Positions 56,561-64,000 of a DNA stretch of 64,000 nt are shown here, piece by piece. The stretch comes from an uncultured Bacteroidota bacterium (GTDB lineage: Bacteria; Bacteroidota; Bacteroidia; Bacteroidales; UBA12077). Position 1 is the stretch's first letter; the number at the start of each line of letters is the position of its first letter. The stretch covers positions 27,504-91,503 of the forward strand of contig CAJXLK010000014.1 in NCBI GenBank assembly GCA_913055635.1, read 5' to 3'. The translations under genes and the position numbers were made by a program. A model generated the notes under the pieces. The model did not search any database, was not told where the DNA came from, and saw nothing but the letters and a program-made list of their open reading frames with translations.

Positions 56561-57909
56561 AAGTACGCCAGCATGATTTAACCCGGGGGGCCATTTTCCC
56601 CCTTTTTATGAGGTTGACCTGGCCTATGATTATGGGCATCATGGGGATGGTCATGTTCAATTTGGCCGACACCTATTTCATCGGCAAGGTGGGGGTGGAT
56701 GAGTTGGCTGCCATGGGTTTTACTTTCCCGGTGGTGATGGTGGTCAATGCTTTGGCCCTGGGCGTGGGCATAGGAACATCCTCGTTGATATCGCGTTCCA
56801 TTGTGAACCAGGACCGCAAGGTGCTGGCCGGCTATGCCACCGAAGCCATTTTGCTGGGATTGTTGATTGTTTCGGTGATGGTTGCCCTCGGGCAGTTGAC
56901 CATAGAACCGCTTTTTCGGGCAATGGGTGCTTCAGACGATATTTTACCCCTGATTGAGGATTATATGCGGATTTGGTACTGGGGGATGTTGGTGGTGGTT
57001 GTCCCCATGGTGGGCAACAACACGATCCGGGCCACCGGCGATACTTTTACCCCGGGCATGTTCATGACCCTCTCGGCCATTCTGAACATCATCGCCGACC
57101 CCTTTTTGATCCTGGGCTATGGGCCTTTTCCCATGCTCTCGATCAAGGGAGCAGCAATAGCCACGGTCATCGGACGGGGCACGGGAATGGTGCTGACCCT
57201 GTACATACTGATTCACCGTGAAAAATTGATTACGGTGCATTTGCCCCGCCTGCGTGAGGTGGTGCGCACCTGGCGACGAATACTCTATATTGCCGGGCCT
57301 GCCGCTGCCAGTATATTGATCACACCCCTTTCCATAGGCATTGTTACCCGCATTGTCTCTAAATTTGGGGAAGAAGCGGTGGCGGCTTTCGGGGTGGTCT
57401 CGCGCATGGAGATGTTTTCCCTGATCCTGGTCAATGCCCTGGGTTCGGTGATGATCATCTTTGCCGGCCAAAACTGGGGCAAAGGCAAGATCGGCCGGCT
57501 GATTCGCGGCTTTAACGTGGGGGTGTTGGTAGCCCTGGCCTGGGGTATGCTGCTGTTCGTTGTGGCCCAGTTGTGGGCCCGGCCCATTGCCGCCATCTTC
57601 AGCAGCGATGCCAAAGTGGTTCGCATCACAGCCGAATACCTGCTGATTGTATCCTTTAGCTATGGTTTCCAGGGGATTTTAATGGTAGGGGTGAATGTCT
57701 TCAACGGCATCAATCGACCCCTGCCTTCTGCGGGTTTGACCTCGCTGAGGATGTTCGGGCTTTATGTGCCCCTGGCCTGGCTGGCATCGGTGTACTGGAG
57801 CCTGACCGGGGTCTTTTGGTCGGCGTTTTTGGCCAATGTGGTCATTGGCATTTTGACCTATATCTGGTTGAATCGGCATTTACGGGGCAGGAAGCAAATT
57901 CAGCGTTGA
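56557..57909 (+). CDS. MATE-family efflux transporter
   Basis: A 450-residue inner-membrane antiporter with twelve helices in two halves. RLTWPMIMGIMGMVMFNLADTYFIGKVG opens the first half and AGPAAASILITPLSIGIVT the second, as in the NorM/DinF family. Such proteins export cationic drugs or metabolites in exchange for Na+ or H+. Its start overlaps the stop of the MarR gene, so the regulator and pump form one operon. Confidence 0.93.
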   Translation: MKVRQHDLTRGAIFPLFMRLTWPMIMGIMGMVMFNLADTYFIGKVGVDELAAMGFTFPVVMVVNALALGVGIGTSSLISRSIVNQDRKVLAGYATEAILLGLLIVSVMVALGQLTIEPLFRAMGASDDILPLIEDYMRIWYWGMLVVVVPMVGNNTIRATGDTFTPGMFMTLSAILNIIADPFLILGYGPFPMLSIKGAAIATVIGRGTGMVLTLYILIHREKLITVHLPRLREVVRTWRRILYIAGPAAASILITPLSIGIVTRIVSKFGEEAVAAFGVVSRMEMFSLILVNALGSVMIIFAGQNWGKGKIGRLIRGFNVGVLVALAWGMLLFVVAQLWARPIAAIFSSDAKVVRITAEYLLIVSFSYGFQGILMVGVNVFNGINRPLPSAGLTSLRMFGLYVPLAWLASVYWSLTGVFWSAFLANVVIGILTYIWLNRHLRGRKQIQR

Positions 57910-58040
57910 AGTTGTTTCGGCCGGGCTTGTGTTTGAGGGCTTTGCTTGTTTTGGCCAACAAAAGAAAAGAGACCCGCAGGTATTTTGGATTTGCCAATTA
58001 TTTGTTAACATTGCAGGTGAACCTCAAATATGGTGGTTGA

Positions 58041-58973
58041 ATGAAAGGCATCGAGGTTTTTGCACCGGCTACGGTTTCCAACCTGGGCAGTGGATTTGAC
58101 ATCATCGGGTTTCCGGTGGAAGACATCGGGGATGTGGTGGTGATCAAACCCGTTTCGCAGGCCGAGATACGTATTGTTCATCTTGGGGGGTATGGGGATA
58201 TTCCCCGGGAAGTGGAAAAAAACACGGCTTCTTTTGCTTTGGGGAAGATGTTCCAGAAGCTGGAGGTCAAAAGGGGCGTGGAGTTGGAGATCTACAAGGG
58301 CATCCGCCCGGGCAGCGGCATTGGCTCGAGTGCTGCAAGCGCCGCAGCTGCCCTGACCGGTGCCAATGAATGGCTGGGCAGGCCTTTGAGCCAGCTTCAG
58401 CTGGTGGAACTGGCCATGGAAAGTGAAGGGATGGTATCGGGCAGCCGACATGCCGACAATGTAGCGCCTGCTTTGATGGGAGGCATTACGGTGGTGCGCA
58501 GTTACAACCCCCTGGATATTTTCCGGATTGAACCCCCCGGCCAACTTTACACTGTGCTGCTCCACCCCCACATCGAGGTGAAAACCCAGACCAGCCGCAA
58601 AATACTTCCCCGCCAGGTGAAACTGGAAGATGCCGTCCGCCAGTGGGGCAATGTAGCAGGATTGATTGCTGGCCTTCAGCGCGGCGACTATGATCTGATC
58701 GGCCGGTCAATGGAAGATGTCATTGTTGAACCCGCCCGCGCCCGGTTAATACCCGGTTACGATCAGCTCAAGACTGCCGCCGTGGAGGCTGGTGCCCTGA
58801 ACTGCTCCATCTCCGGGTCAGGCCCTTCCGTGTTGGCTTTGTGCAAAGGCCGGGAAAATGCCGAAAAAGTCAAATCAGCCATGGATCAGGCTTACCAAAA
58901 CCGGCAAATAAGCTTTCAAAGCCTGATTACCAGGGTGAACCCTCGTGGAGCGGTTGTTCAAAGAAAATGGTAG
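58041..58973 (+). CDS. thrB: homoserine kinase
   Basis: A 310-residue GHMP kinase that phosphorylates homoserine in threonine synthesis. VSNLGSGFDIIGFPVEDIGD and the ATP loop GIRPGSGIGSSAASAAAAL are visible, together with the C-terminal CSISGSGPSVLALCKG. It is followed by thrC on the same strand, with 144 bp between; an aspartokinase/homoserine dehydrogenase gene is not in the window. It starts 131 bp after the MATE gene and probably has its own promoter. Confidence 0.95.
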   Translation: MKGIEVFAPATVSNLGSGFDIIGFPVEDIGDVVVIKPVSQAEIRIVHLGGYGDIPREVEKNTASFALGKMFQKLEVKRGVELEIYKGIRPGSGIGSSAASAAAALTGANEWLGRPLSQLQLVELAMESEGMVSGSRHADNVAPALMGGITVVRSYNPLDIFRIEPPGQLYTVLLHPHIEVKTQTSRKILPRQVKLEDAVRQWGNVAGLIAGLQRGDYDLIGRSMEDVIVEPARARLIPGYDQLKTAAVEAGALNCSISGSGPSVLALCKGRENAEKVKSAMDQAYQNRQISFQSLITRVNPRGAVVQRKW

Positions 58974-59020
58974 ACCCCCGCGCTCTGAGACACCATATTC
59001 CCCGAAAAGGGTGTGTCATC

Positions 59021-59077
59021 AGGAGGTTTTAAATGCATGCTTCGCCCGGCTTTCAAAAAGCCGAGACAATGGTTTAA
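59021..59077 (+). other. Shine-Dalgarno with 14-codon reading frame and hairpin
   Basis: AGGAGG at 59021-59026, rare in this genome type, is spaced 6 nt from an ATG at 59033 that opens a frame of 14 codons (MHASPGFQKAETMV). A 7-bp hairpin CGGCTTT-CAA-AAAGCCG lies at 59047-59063. The frame has a single Thr codon and no Ile run, so it does not look like a classical threonine attenuator. The same AGGAGG could instead serve an ATG at 59037 in the thrC frame. Confidence 0.4.
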
Positions 59078-59117
59078 TAAAACAAAATGTAGCACTTGCA
59101 AAATCAAACCGTTTGCC

Positions 59118-60425
59118 GTGAAATTTTATAACATCAATCAACCCCGCGAGCGGGTAAGCTTTCGCCAATCGGTGCTTCAGGGGGCTGCCTCCGGAAAGGG
59201 CCTCTACTTCCCCGAAAATATACCGGTCATTTCTCCATCCCGGCTGGCCGAAATGGAAAAAATGGACCTGCCCCAGCTTGCCGCCCATCTGTTGTACGAG
59301 TTTGTCCGGGAGGATTTTTCCTTTGAATCTTTTGAGGAGCTGTGTCAGCGGGCTTTCAACTTTCCCATCCCCCTTAAGGAAATTGATCCCCGGCTTTATA
59401 CCCTGGAACTGTTCCATGGGCCTTCCCTGGCCTTTAAAGACATCGGGGCCCGTTTTTTATCCCAGACCCTGCAAAAATTTTCCGGCAGTTTTAACCGGGA
59501 AATCACTGTTTTGGTGGCCACTTCCGGTGATACGGGCAGCGCGGTGGCGCAAAGCTTCTTTAATGTGGAAGGCATCCGGGTGGTTTTGCTTTATCCCTCG
59601 GGCAAGGTTAGTGATCTGCAGGAAAAGACCCTGACCACCGTGGGGGGCAATGTGGAGGCCCTGGAGGTGGACGGGGCCTTTGACGATTGCCAGCAACTGG
59701 TCAAACAAGCCTTTGCCGATCAGGAACTCACCTCCCGGCTGGTGTTGACATCGGCCAATTCCATCAATGTGGGGCGTTTCCTGCCCCAAATGGTTTACTA
59801 TTTCTGGGCCCTGTTTCAACTGCCCCGCGATAAACGCAACCGGGTGGTCTTTTCTGTGCCCAGCGGTAACTATGGCAACCTTTCGGCCGGGCTGATGGCC
59901 TGGAAAATGGGCCTGTCTGCGGCCCGGTTTGTGGCTTCCTCCAACATCAACCGGGTGTTTCCCGATTACCTGGATACAGGCCGCTATCAACCCCGCGATC
60001 CGGTATCCACCCTCTCTAATGCCATGGACGTGGGAAACCCCAGCAACTTCGTTCGGATCGCCGAGCTTTTTAACCACGACCATCAAGCCATCCGCCGGCT
60101 GGTGAGTTATTATGTGGGGGATGATCCACAGATCCGCCAAACAATAAGGCAAGTGGCCGAGGAAAAGGATTATATCCTGGATCCCCACGGCGCTGTGGGC
60201 TACCTGGGCTGCCAAAACCAGCTTCAGCCCGGAGAAACCGGTGTTTTCCTGGAAACGGCCCATCCCGCAAAATTTCAAAATACCGTGGAAACATCCATCC
60301 ACAACAAACTGCCCCTGCCCGAATACCTGGACCGAATGTTGAAAAAACAAAAACAGGCCACTCAAATGCCGGCCGATTATCCCTCGTTTAAAGCCTGGCT
60401 GCTTGACCGCCTGGATCAACCCTGA
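59118..60425 (+). CDS. thrC: threonine synthase
   Basis: A PLP enzyme of about 435 residues that turns O-phosphohomoserine into threonine. HGPSLAFKDIGARF carries the PLP Lys (about 107), ATSGDTGSAVAQ is the phosphate loop, and SVPSGNYGNL and LDPHGAVGYL are present. The N-terminus KFYNINQPRERVSF matches the family start, so I placed the start at the GTG at 59118. An ATG at 59037, preceded by AGGAGG, would add 27 residues (MLRPAFKKPRQWFNKTKC and so on) that do not look like the family. Confidence 0.93.
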   Translation: MKFYNINQPRERVSFRQSVLQGAASGKGLYFPENIPVISPSRLAEMEKMDLPQLAAHLLYEFVREDFSFESFEELCQRAFNFPIPLKEIDPRLYTLELFHGPSLAFKDIGARFLSQTLQKFSGSFNREITVLVATSGDTGSAVAQSFFNVEGIRVVLLYPSGKVSDLQEKTLTTVGGNVEALEVDGAFDDCQQLVKQAFADQELTSRLVLTSANSINVGRFLPQMVYYFWALFQLPRDKRNRVVFSVPSGNYGNLSAGLMAWKMGLSAARFVASSNINRVFPDYLDTGRYQPRDPVSTLSNAMDVGNPSNFVRIAELFNHDHQAIRRLVSYYVGDDPQIRQTIRQVAEEKDYILDPHGAVGYLGCQNQLQPGETGVFLETAHPAKFQNTVETSIHNKLPLPEYLDRMLKKQKQATQMPADYPSFKAWLLDRLDQP

Positions 60426-60674
60426 AAATATTCCGGAAGTGCCCCCTGGCCTAGTTTAGCGCAAAAAGCTGACTGGTTCGCCTCCAATACCATCGCCAAA
60501 AGTACCCCGTGGTGAATACTTAACCGCCCAGGTGGATAGATATTCTCGCCTCAACCAGCCTGCATCTATACTATAGAAAGGCCATTCGCGTTATAATAAC
60601 ATATTGGGATATCGAGTCAGCGATTGGCTGGCAGCCCTTTTGATTGGCTTCAATTTTCTGTAAATTTGGGGTAT

Positions 60675-61640
60675 ATGAACCTGGCCCGGCAAATATTCGA
60701 CAAAGATCTTGACAAGGTAACCCTTCAGGACCTGGAGGCGTATTTTTCGACCCCGCGCGAAGAGAGTTCCGTATTGGAGTTTAAGAGCGGCCAGGTGAAG
60801 ATCAACAGCATATTCAAGGAGATTTGTGCTTTTTTGAATACGGAAGGGGGGTTGATCATTGTAGGCAGCCCGAAAGAGCGTAAGGTGCAGAAAACGGGGC
60901 GGGTTCAGCGTCGGATATGCCAGGGGAAGCTTATCCCGTCGGGCTTCCGCGACAAGCAATGGATTGCCGGGCTGATTGCTGCCAATATTGTGCCTTATCC
61001 GGCGGGCATACATATCCATGAGATCAGCGACGAGCAGGGCAATTATTTCATCTTTGAGGTGCCCCAAAGTTCCAATCCCCCGCATCAATTTTTGAATGAC
61101 GGGCGGTATTATATCCGCCTGGAAAAGGAGGCCAAACCTGCCCCACATGGTTTGGTGGAAGCCCTTTTTTATAAACGGGTACGGGCCCAGCTAAGAGCCG
61201 ATGTGAGCATTCAGGCCAGCCAAAGCCAAAGAGCGACCTACAACCAGGTTCAAATTGATATCCGCAATACTTCCTCTTTCCCTACGGATCAGGTTTCTTA
61301 CCTGATTCGCGTGCTGAATGTGGAAGAGATCCTGCCCAACGGCGATCCCAGTGCCCAGTCTTTTTCCGGGGAAAACGGCAACTTTGAACTCCATGGTTGT
61401 GCCCAACAAGCCCTGGTCGATGAAAAAACCCTCCCCATCCGCTTTGAACTGGTCAATAAACAGGAACCCTTTATTGTCTCGGTCATCGCCTGGAATAAGG
61501 AAGCCGGCATGTTTAAACACCACGGGCTTTTTGACCCGGTCAACGGCCACTATATTGACCGTTTTCAAACCGGCGAGCCGCAGGAGAAAACTGTGAAGGA
61601 CCTCTGTGATACCCTCCAGGAGATTCGCAATCAACTGTAA
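60675..61640 (+). CDS. AlbA_2 (Schlafen-like) domain protein
   Basis: A 321-residue cytoplasmic protein. The first half matches the AlbA_2/divergent ATP-binding domain, with EESSVLEFKSGQVK, FKEICAFLNTEGGLIIVG and HQFLNDGRYYIRLEKEAKPA. The second half (from about 175) is beta-rich with no name I know (VQIDIRNTSSFPTDQVSY; FELVNKQEPFIVSVIAWN). Such proteins are often annotated as ATP-binding regulators; a nuclease or defence role is claimed for some Schlafen relatives, but nothing here shows it. The start at 60675 was chosen over an upstream in-frame codon at 60624. Confidence 0.78.
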   Translation: MNLARQIFDKDLDKVTLQDLEAYFSTPREESSVLEFKSGQVKINSIFKEICAFLNTEGGLIIVGSPKERKVQKTGRVQRRICQGKLIPSGFRDKQWIAGLIAANIVPYPAGIHIHEISDEQGNYFIFEVPQSSNPPHQFLNDGRYYIRLEKEAKPAPHGLVEALFYKRVRAQLRADVSIQASQSQRATYNQVQIDIRNTSSFPTDQVSYLIRVLNVEEILPNGDPSAQSFSGENGNFELHGCAQQALVDEKTLPIRFELVNKQEPFIVSVIAWNKEAGMFKHHGLFDPVNGHYIDRFQTGEPQEKTVKDLCDTLQEIRNQL

Positions 61641-62127
61641 AACCCCACTTCAAGATTTAATGCCCGATATAAGCCATCCCCCATAAAACAGCTTTACCCT
61701 GGAACCATCTTATCTTAAAACTTACCCCTGGCTGTGGTCGTGAAATGTCGATTTTGCCTGCAAACATTTTTTTCAGGGTTGGGCTTTCTTTCCGTTGGAT
61801 TTTATTAAGGTTGACCTGTCCGGAAAAGCGACTTTCCCCGAAAAAAAAGTGCATGCAATCATTTTATTTTGTACCTTGTTTACGATAGATATATTTGGTT
61901 AAACGCTAAATGTTGGTTGATTTTAATGAAGCTGTTCTATCAAATCAACAATTCTTAAGGAGGCTAGTTATTTAATTGTTTATTGATGGTCAACATATAA
62001 TTATAATGATCAACCACCTTATATTATAGATGAGGCCTACAGGAAAAATTTTTCAAAACGGATTGTGTCTTTATGGAAAGATATAGCTCAAGGGTTGTAT
62101 AGCTTATTTGATTAAACCGGTTTTTTG
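61641..62127. other. intergenic, AT-rich, no feature seen
   Basis: Nearly 490 bp between the AlbA_2 and RibD_C genes. The first 200 bp have ordinary composition and the rest is AT-rich. I see no repeat, terminator or clear promoter. Confidence 0.4.
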
Positions 62128-62820
62128 ATGGATTATGATCACAGTATAGACACTGGGTTGCCCCTGGTTATCCTGCACAACACCATCAGTTTGGATGGGG
62201 CCATGAGTGGTTTTCAGATTGATGAAGACCTGCATTATAAGATGGCCACGGCATTGCAGGCCGATGCCTATCTGATCGGGGCCCATTCATTCCTCCATGC
62301 TTCCGATGAAATACCCCCGGAAGAGGAGGGGGATTTTTTGCATCCCGGATATGATCACGCCGACATCCGGCCGTTTTTACTTGTGGTCGACAGCCAGGGG
62401 CGTTTAAAGGGGAAGCTGCATTATTACCGGAAGATGTCGTATATCAAAGATCTTATTGTTTTAATCTCAGATTCAACTTCGCGCCAATACCAGGTGTACC
62501 TGAAGGAAAGGCATTATCCTTTTGTGAAGGCAGGTAAGGAGAAAGTTGAATTTAAGCAGGTTTTTCAGCAGCTTAAAGATCAGTATCATATTGACCGCAT
62601 TTTGACCGATACAGGACCGGTCCTTGGCAATGCCCTTTTGGCGCAAAATATGATCGATGAGCTTAGCCTGCTGGTAGCTCCTATGATCGTGGCTAAAAAA
62701 GATGTTCCCAAGATTATGACCGACCTTGATTTGGAGTCGCATCAAATATCATTGCAGACATTGGATTGTAAAAATTTAGGCAACAACCATCTTTGGCTTC
62801 GCTATAAAGTACAAAAATAA
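62128..62820 (+). CDS. RibD C-terminal-domain reductase
   Basis: A 230-residue protein with the dihydrofolate-reductase-like fold of RibD_C. LPLVILHNTISLDGAMSG at the N-terminus is the strand that carries substrate contacts, ALQADAYLIGAHSFLHAS fits the NADPH loop and RILTDTGPVLGNALLAQNMIDEL the C-terminal signature. Stand-alone members reduce pyrimidine or other substrates; the true substrate is unknown. It ends 24 nt from the convergent histidine kinase stop. Confidence 0.82.
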   Translation: MDYDHSIDTGLPLVILHNTISLDGAMSGFQIDEDLHYKMATALQADAYLIGAHSFLHASDEIPPEEEGDFLHPGYDHADIRPFLLVVDSQGRLKGKLHYYRKMSYIKDLIVLISDSTSRQYQVYLKERHYPFVKAGKEKVEFKQVFQQLKDQYHIDRILTDTGPVLGNALLAQNMIDELSLLVAPMIVAKKDVPKIMTDLDLESHQISLQTLDCKNLGNNHLWLRYKVQK

Positions 62821-62844
62821 AATACCCCAAAGCATCGGTTGATA

Positions 62845-63858
62845 TTACCCATTCCACAGCGGGAGGGTAAAATGAAAGTCGCTGCCCTTGTCCACTTCAC
62901 TCTCCACCCAAATGGACCCGCCATGTTTCTCAATGAATTCTTTGCTCAGGATTAATCCCAGCCCCGTACCTTTTTCCCTGGCCGTGCCTTCTTTGGATAA
63001 GGCGCAGTCAATATCAAAAAGGTGCTCCAAATGTTCAGGGGCGATGCCGGTTCCGGTATCGGAGACGGTGAATTGAAGTTGATGGCCGCTCTTTGTGGTG
63101 GTAACGTGTACAAAACCATCGGGAAAGGTATATTTTAAAGCATTGGTTATTAAGTTTCGCAAAACGGTTTTTACCATTTCCCGGTCGGCCAAAACCGGAG
63201 CCGAGCTTTCAGAGGCCGACTTTAAATGGATGTTTTTTGAATCGGCCGTCGGCCTGCACAATGCCTCAACTTCCCTGATCATTTCCACCGGATCCGTTTT
63301 ATCTTTTTTAGGTTGAAGCTCTCCTCGCTGGATTTTTGCCCATTTCAGCAGGTTTTCCAGTAAATGGTATGCATTTTTAGAGCTATGGTGCATTTGTTCT
63401 GCCATGTGCCTGATCTTCTCAGGAGAATACTTGTCCACATTCCGGCTCAGTAACTGGCTCATGCCGAGGATGGAGTTGAAAGGATTTTTCAGGTCATGGC
63501 CGATGATTGAGAAAAATTTGTCCTTGGTGGCATTCACTTCACGGAGCTTTTCATTTTTGACCTCCAGCTCCTTCTCCTTGTTTTTTATGCGTTTAAATAC
63601 CGGTTCAATCAGAATGATGCCCGTCGAGATCAGGATAGAGATGACCAGGGCTACATATTCAGCGCTTGAAGCCCCTACCGCAACCGAATCACTTTTTATC
63701 AGGGAGATCAGTGATATCAGCCTTCTCACAGCCATCAAGGTGATGGCTGTAGCGATCAGTATCCAGGAGAAGTAGCGGCCTGTCACGAAAATGAGCCGGA
63801 TGGCAAAGAAAACCGCCACAAGTTGAAAAGCAATGGATATGATTAGGATGGCTATCAT
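62845..63858 (-). CDS. membrane sensor histidine kinase (HisKA)
   Basis: A 337-residue kinase with three hydrophobic segments (about 1-25, 30-55, 65-85), a short coiled coil (KNKEKELEVKNEKLREVNA), a HisKA domain with FSIIGHDLKNPFNSILG (phosphorylated His about 121), and a HATPase domain with the N-box VLRNLITNALKYTFPDG, the G1 box DTGTGI and GTGLGLILSKEFIEKHGG. No response regulator is next to it inside the window; one may lie beyond. The signal is unknown. Confidence 0.92.
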   Translation of the reverse strand: MIAILIISIAFQLVAVFFAIRLIFVTGRYFSWILIATAITLMAVRRLISLISLIKSDSVAVGASSAEYVALVISILISTGIILIEPVFKRIKNKEKELEVKNEKLREVNATKDKFFSIIGHDLKNPFNSILGMSQLLSRNVDKYSPEKIRHMAEQMHHSSKNAYHLLENLLKWAKIQRGELQPKKDKTDPVEMIREVEALCRPTADSKNIHLKSASESSAPVLADREMVKTVLRNLITNALKYTFPDGFVHVTTTKSGHQLQFTVSDTGTGIAPEHLEHLFDIDCALSKEGTAREKGTGLGLILSKEFIEKHGGSIWVESEVDKGSDFHFTLPLWNG

Positions 63859-63913
63859 GAAAAAGCCTCTTTATATCAAAGCTAATCAATTTTTAGTTTA
63901 AAACCATATTTTA

Positions 63914-64000
63914 ACGAATGAATCCCTCATGCACCGACTAGCACAAAAGGTAATGAATAAAACATGAGGGTTCCATGGCAGAGGTTACCGAGACCAACGA
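63914..64000 (+). repeat. dispersed structured repeat, cut by window end
   Basis: GAATGAATCCCTCATGCACC, then GCACAAAAGGTAATG, CATGAGGGTTCCATGGCAG and GAGACCAACGA, almost identical to the second unit at 2.8 kb. CCCTCATG and CATGAGGG pair perfectly; at 38.9 kb the matching arms read AACCTGCAT and ATGCAGGTT, so both sides changed together. Confidence 0.8.

Noticed and set aside
58974-59117. Classical threonine attenuator before thrC
   Set aside because: The mini-frame has only one Thr codon and no terminator stem with T-run follows it, so the attenuation model is not supported.

Overview
The window comes from a chromosome of a member of the Bacteroidota, probably class Bacteroidia; I cannot fix the genus. 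The evidence is: two secreted proteins ending in type IX secretion (T9SS) sorting domains, a LytTR response regulator with a His_kinase-type sensor, DoxD-DoxA and M16C proteins of the Bacteroidota kind, a TPR/beta-barrel pair ahead of gyrB, a promoter of the TTTG-N20-TAnnTTTG type, and weak Shine-Dalgarno use. I see no rRNA or tRNA gene, no CRISPR array, no prophage and no transposase.

Layout. 0-2.35 kb: end of a CCG-domain Fe-S protein and an acyl-CoA dehydrogenase (fatty acid oxidation). 2.35-2.88 kb: palindrome and tandem repeat. 2.87-10.9 kb: ftsE, a large periplasmic TPR protein, an outer-membrane barrel and gyrB. 11.3-24.5 kb: secreted alpha-amylase, orphan MacB/FtsX-type permease, and a 2419-residue T9SS protein with three leucine-rich-repeat blocks and ten cadherin-like domains. 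24.8-33.3 kb: two paralogous TPR proteins on the minus strand flanking an RND adaptor/pump operon on the plus strand. 33.3-34.9 kb: an AT-rich desert followed by a small basic AT-hook protein. 35-37.9 kb: HAD phosphatase, methyltransferase, small membrane protein, EamA transporter. 38-47.9 kb: LytTR response regulator and LytS-like kinase, divergent from a complete RND-TolC operon, then a second TolC. 48-55.6 kb: Fpg/Nei glycosylase, small lipoprotein with DUF2231 protein, DoxD-DoxA fusion divergent from a thioredoxin-like CxxC protein, and a PreP-like M16C lipoprotein protease. 56-64 kb: MarR-MATE operon, thrB-thrC, an AlbA_2-domain protein, a RibD_C reductase and a membrane histidine kinase.

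The least explained content is between genes. A roughly 120-150 bp repeat, often tandem, recurs at about 2.6-2.9, 16.8-17.0, 26.6-26.8, 38.8-39.0 and 63.9-64.0 kb. Its inverted arms change together between copies, and two copies supply the stop codon of the neighbouring gene. Other repeats are CCCCGCTTAGCGGGG-type palindromes, arrays of AAATG words directly after stop codons, a 25-nt motif upstream of both TPR paralogues, and a 17-bp direct repeat between the LytS kinase and the RND operon.
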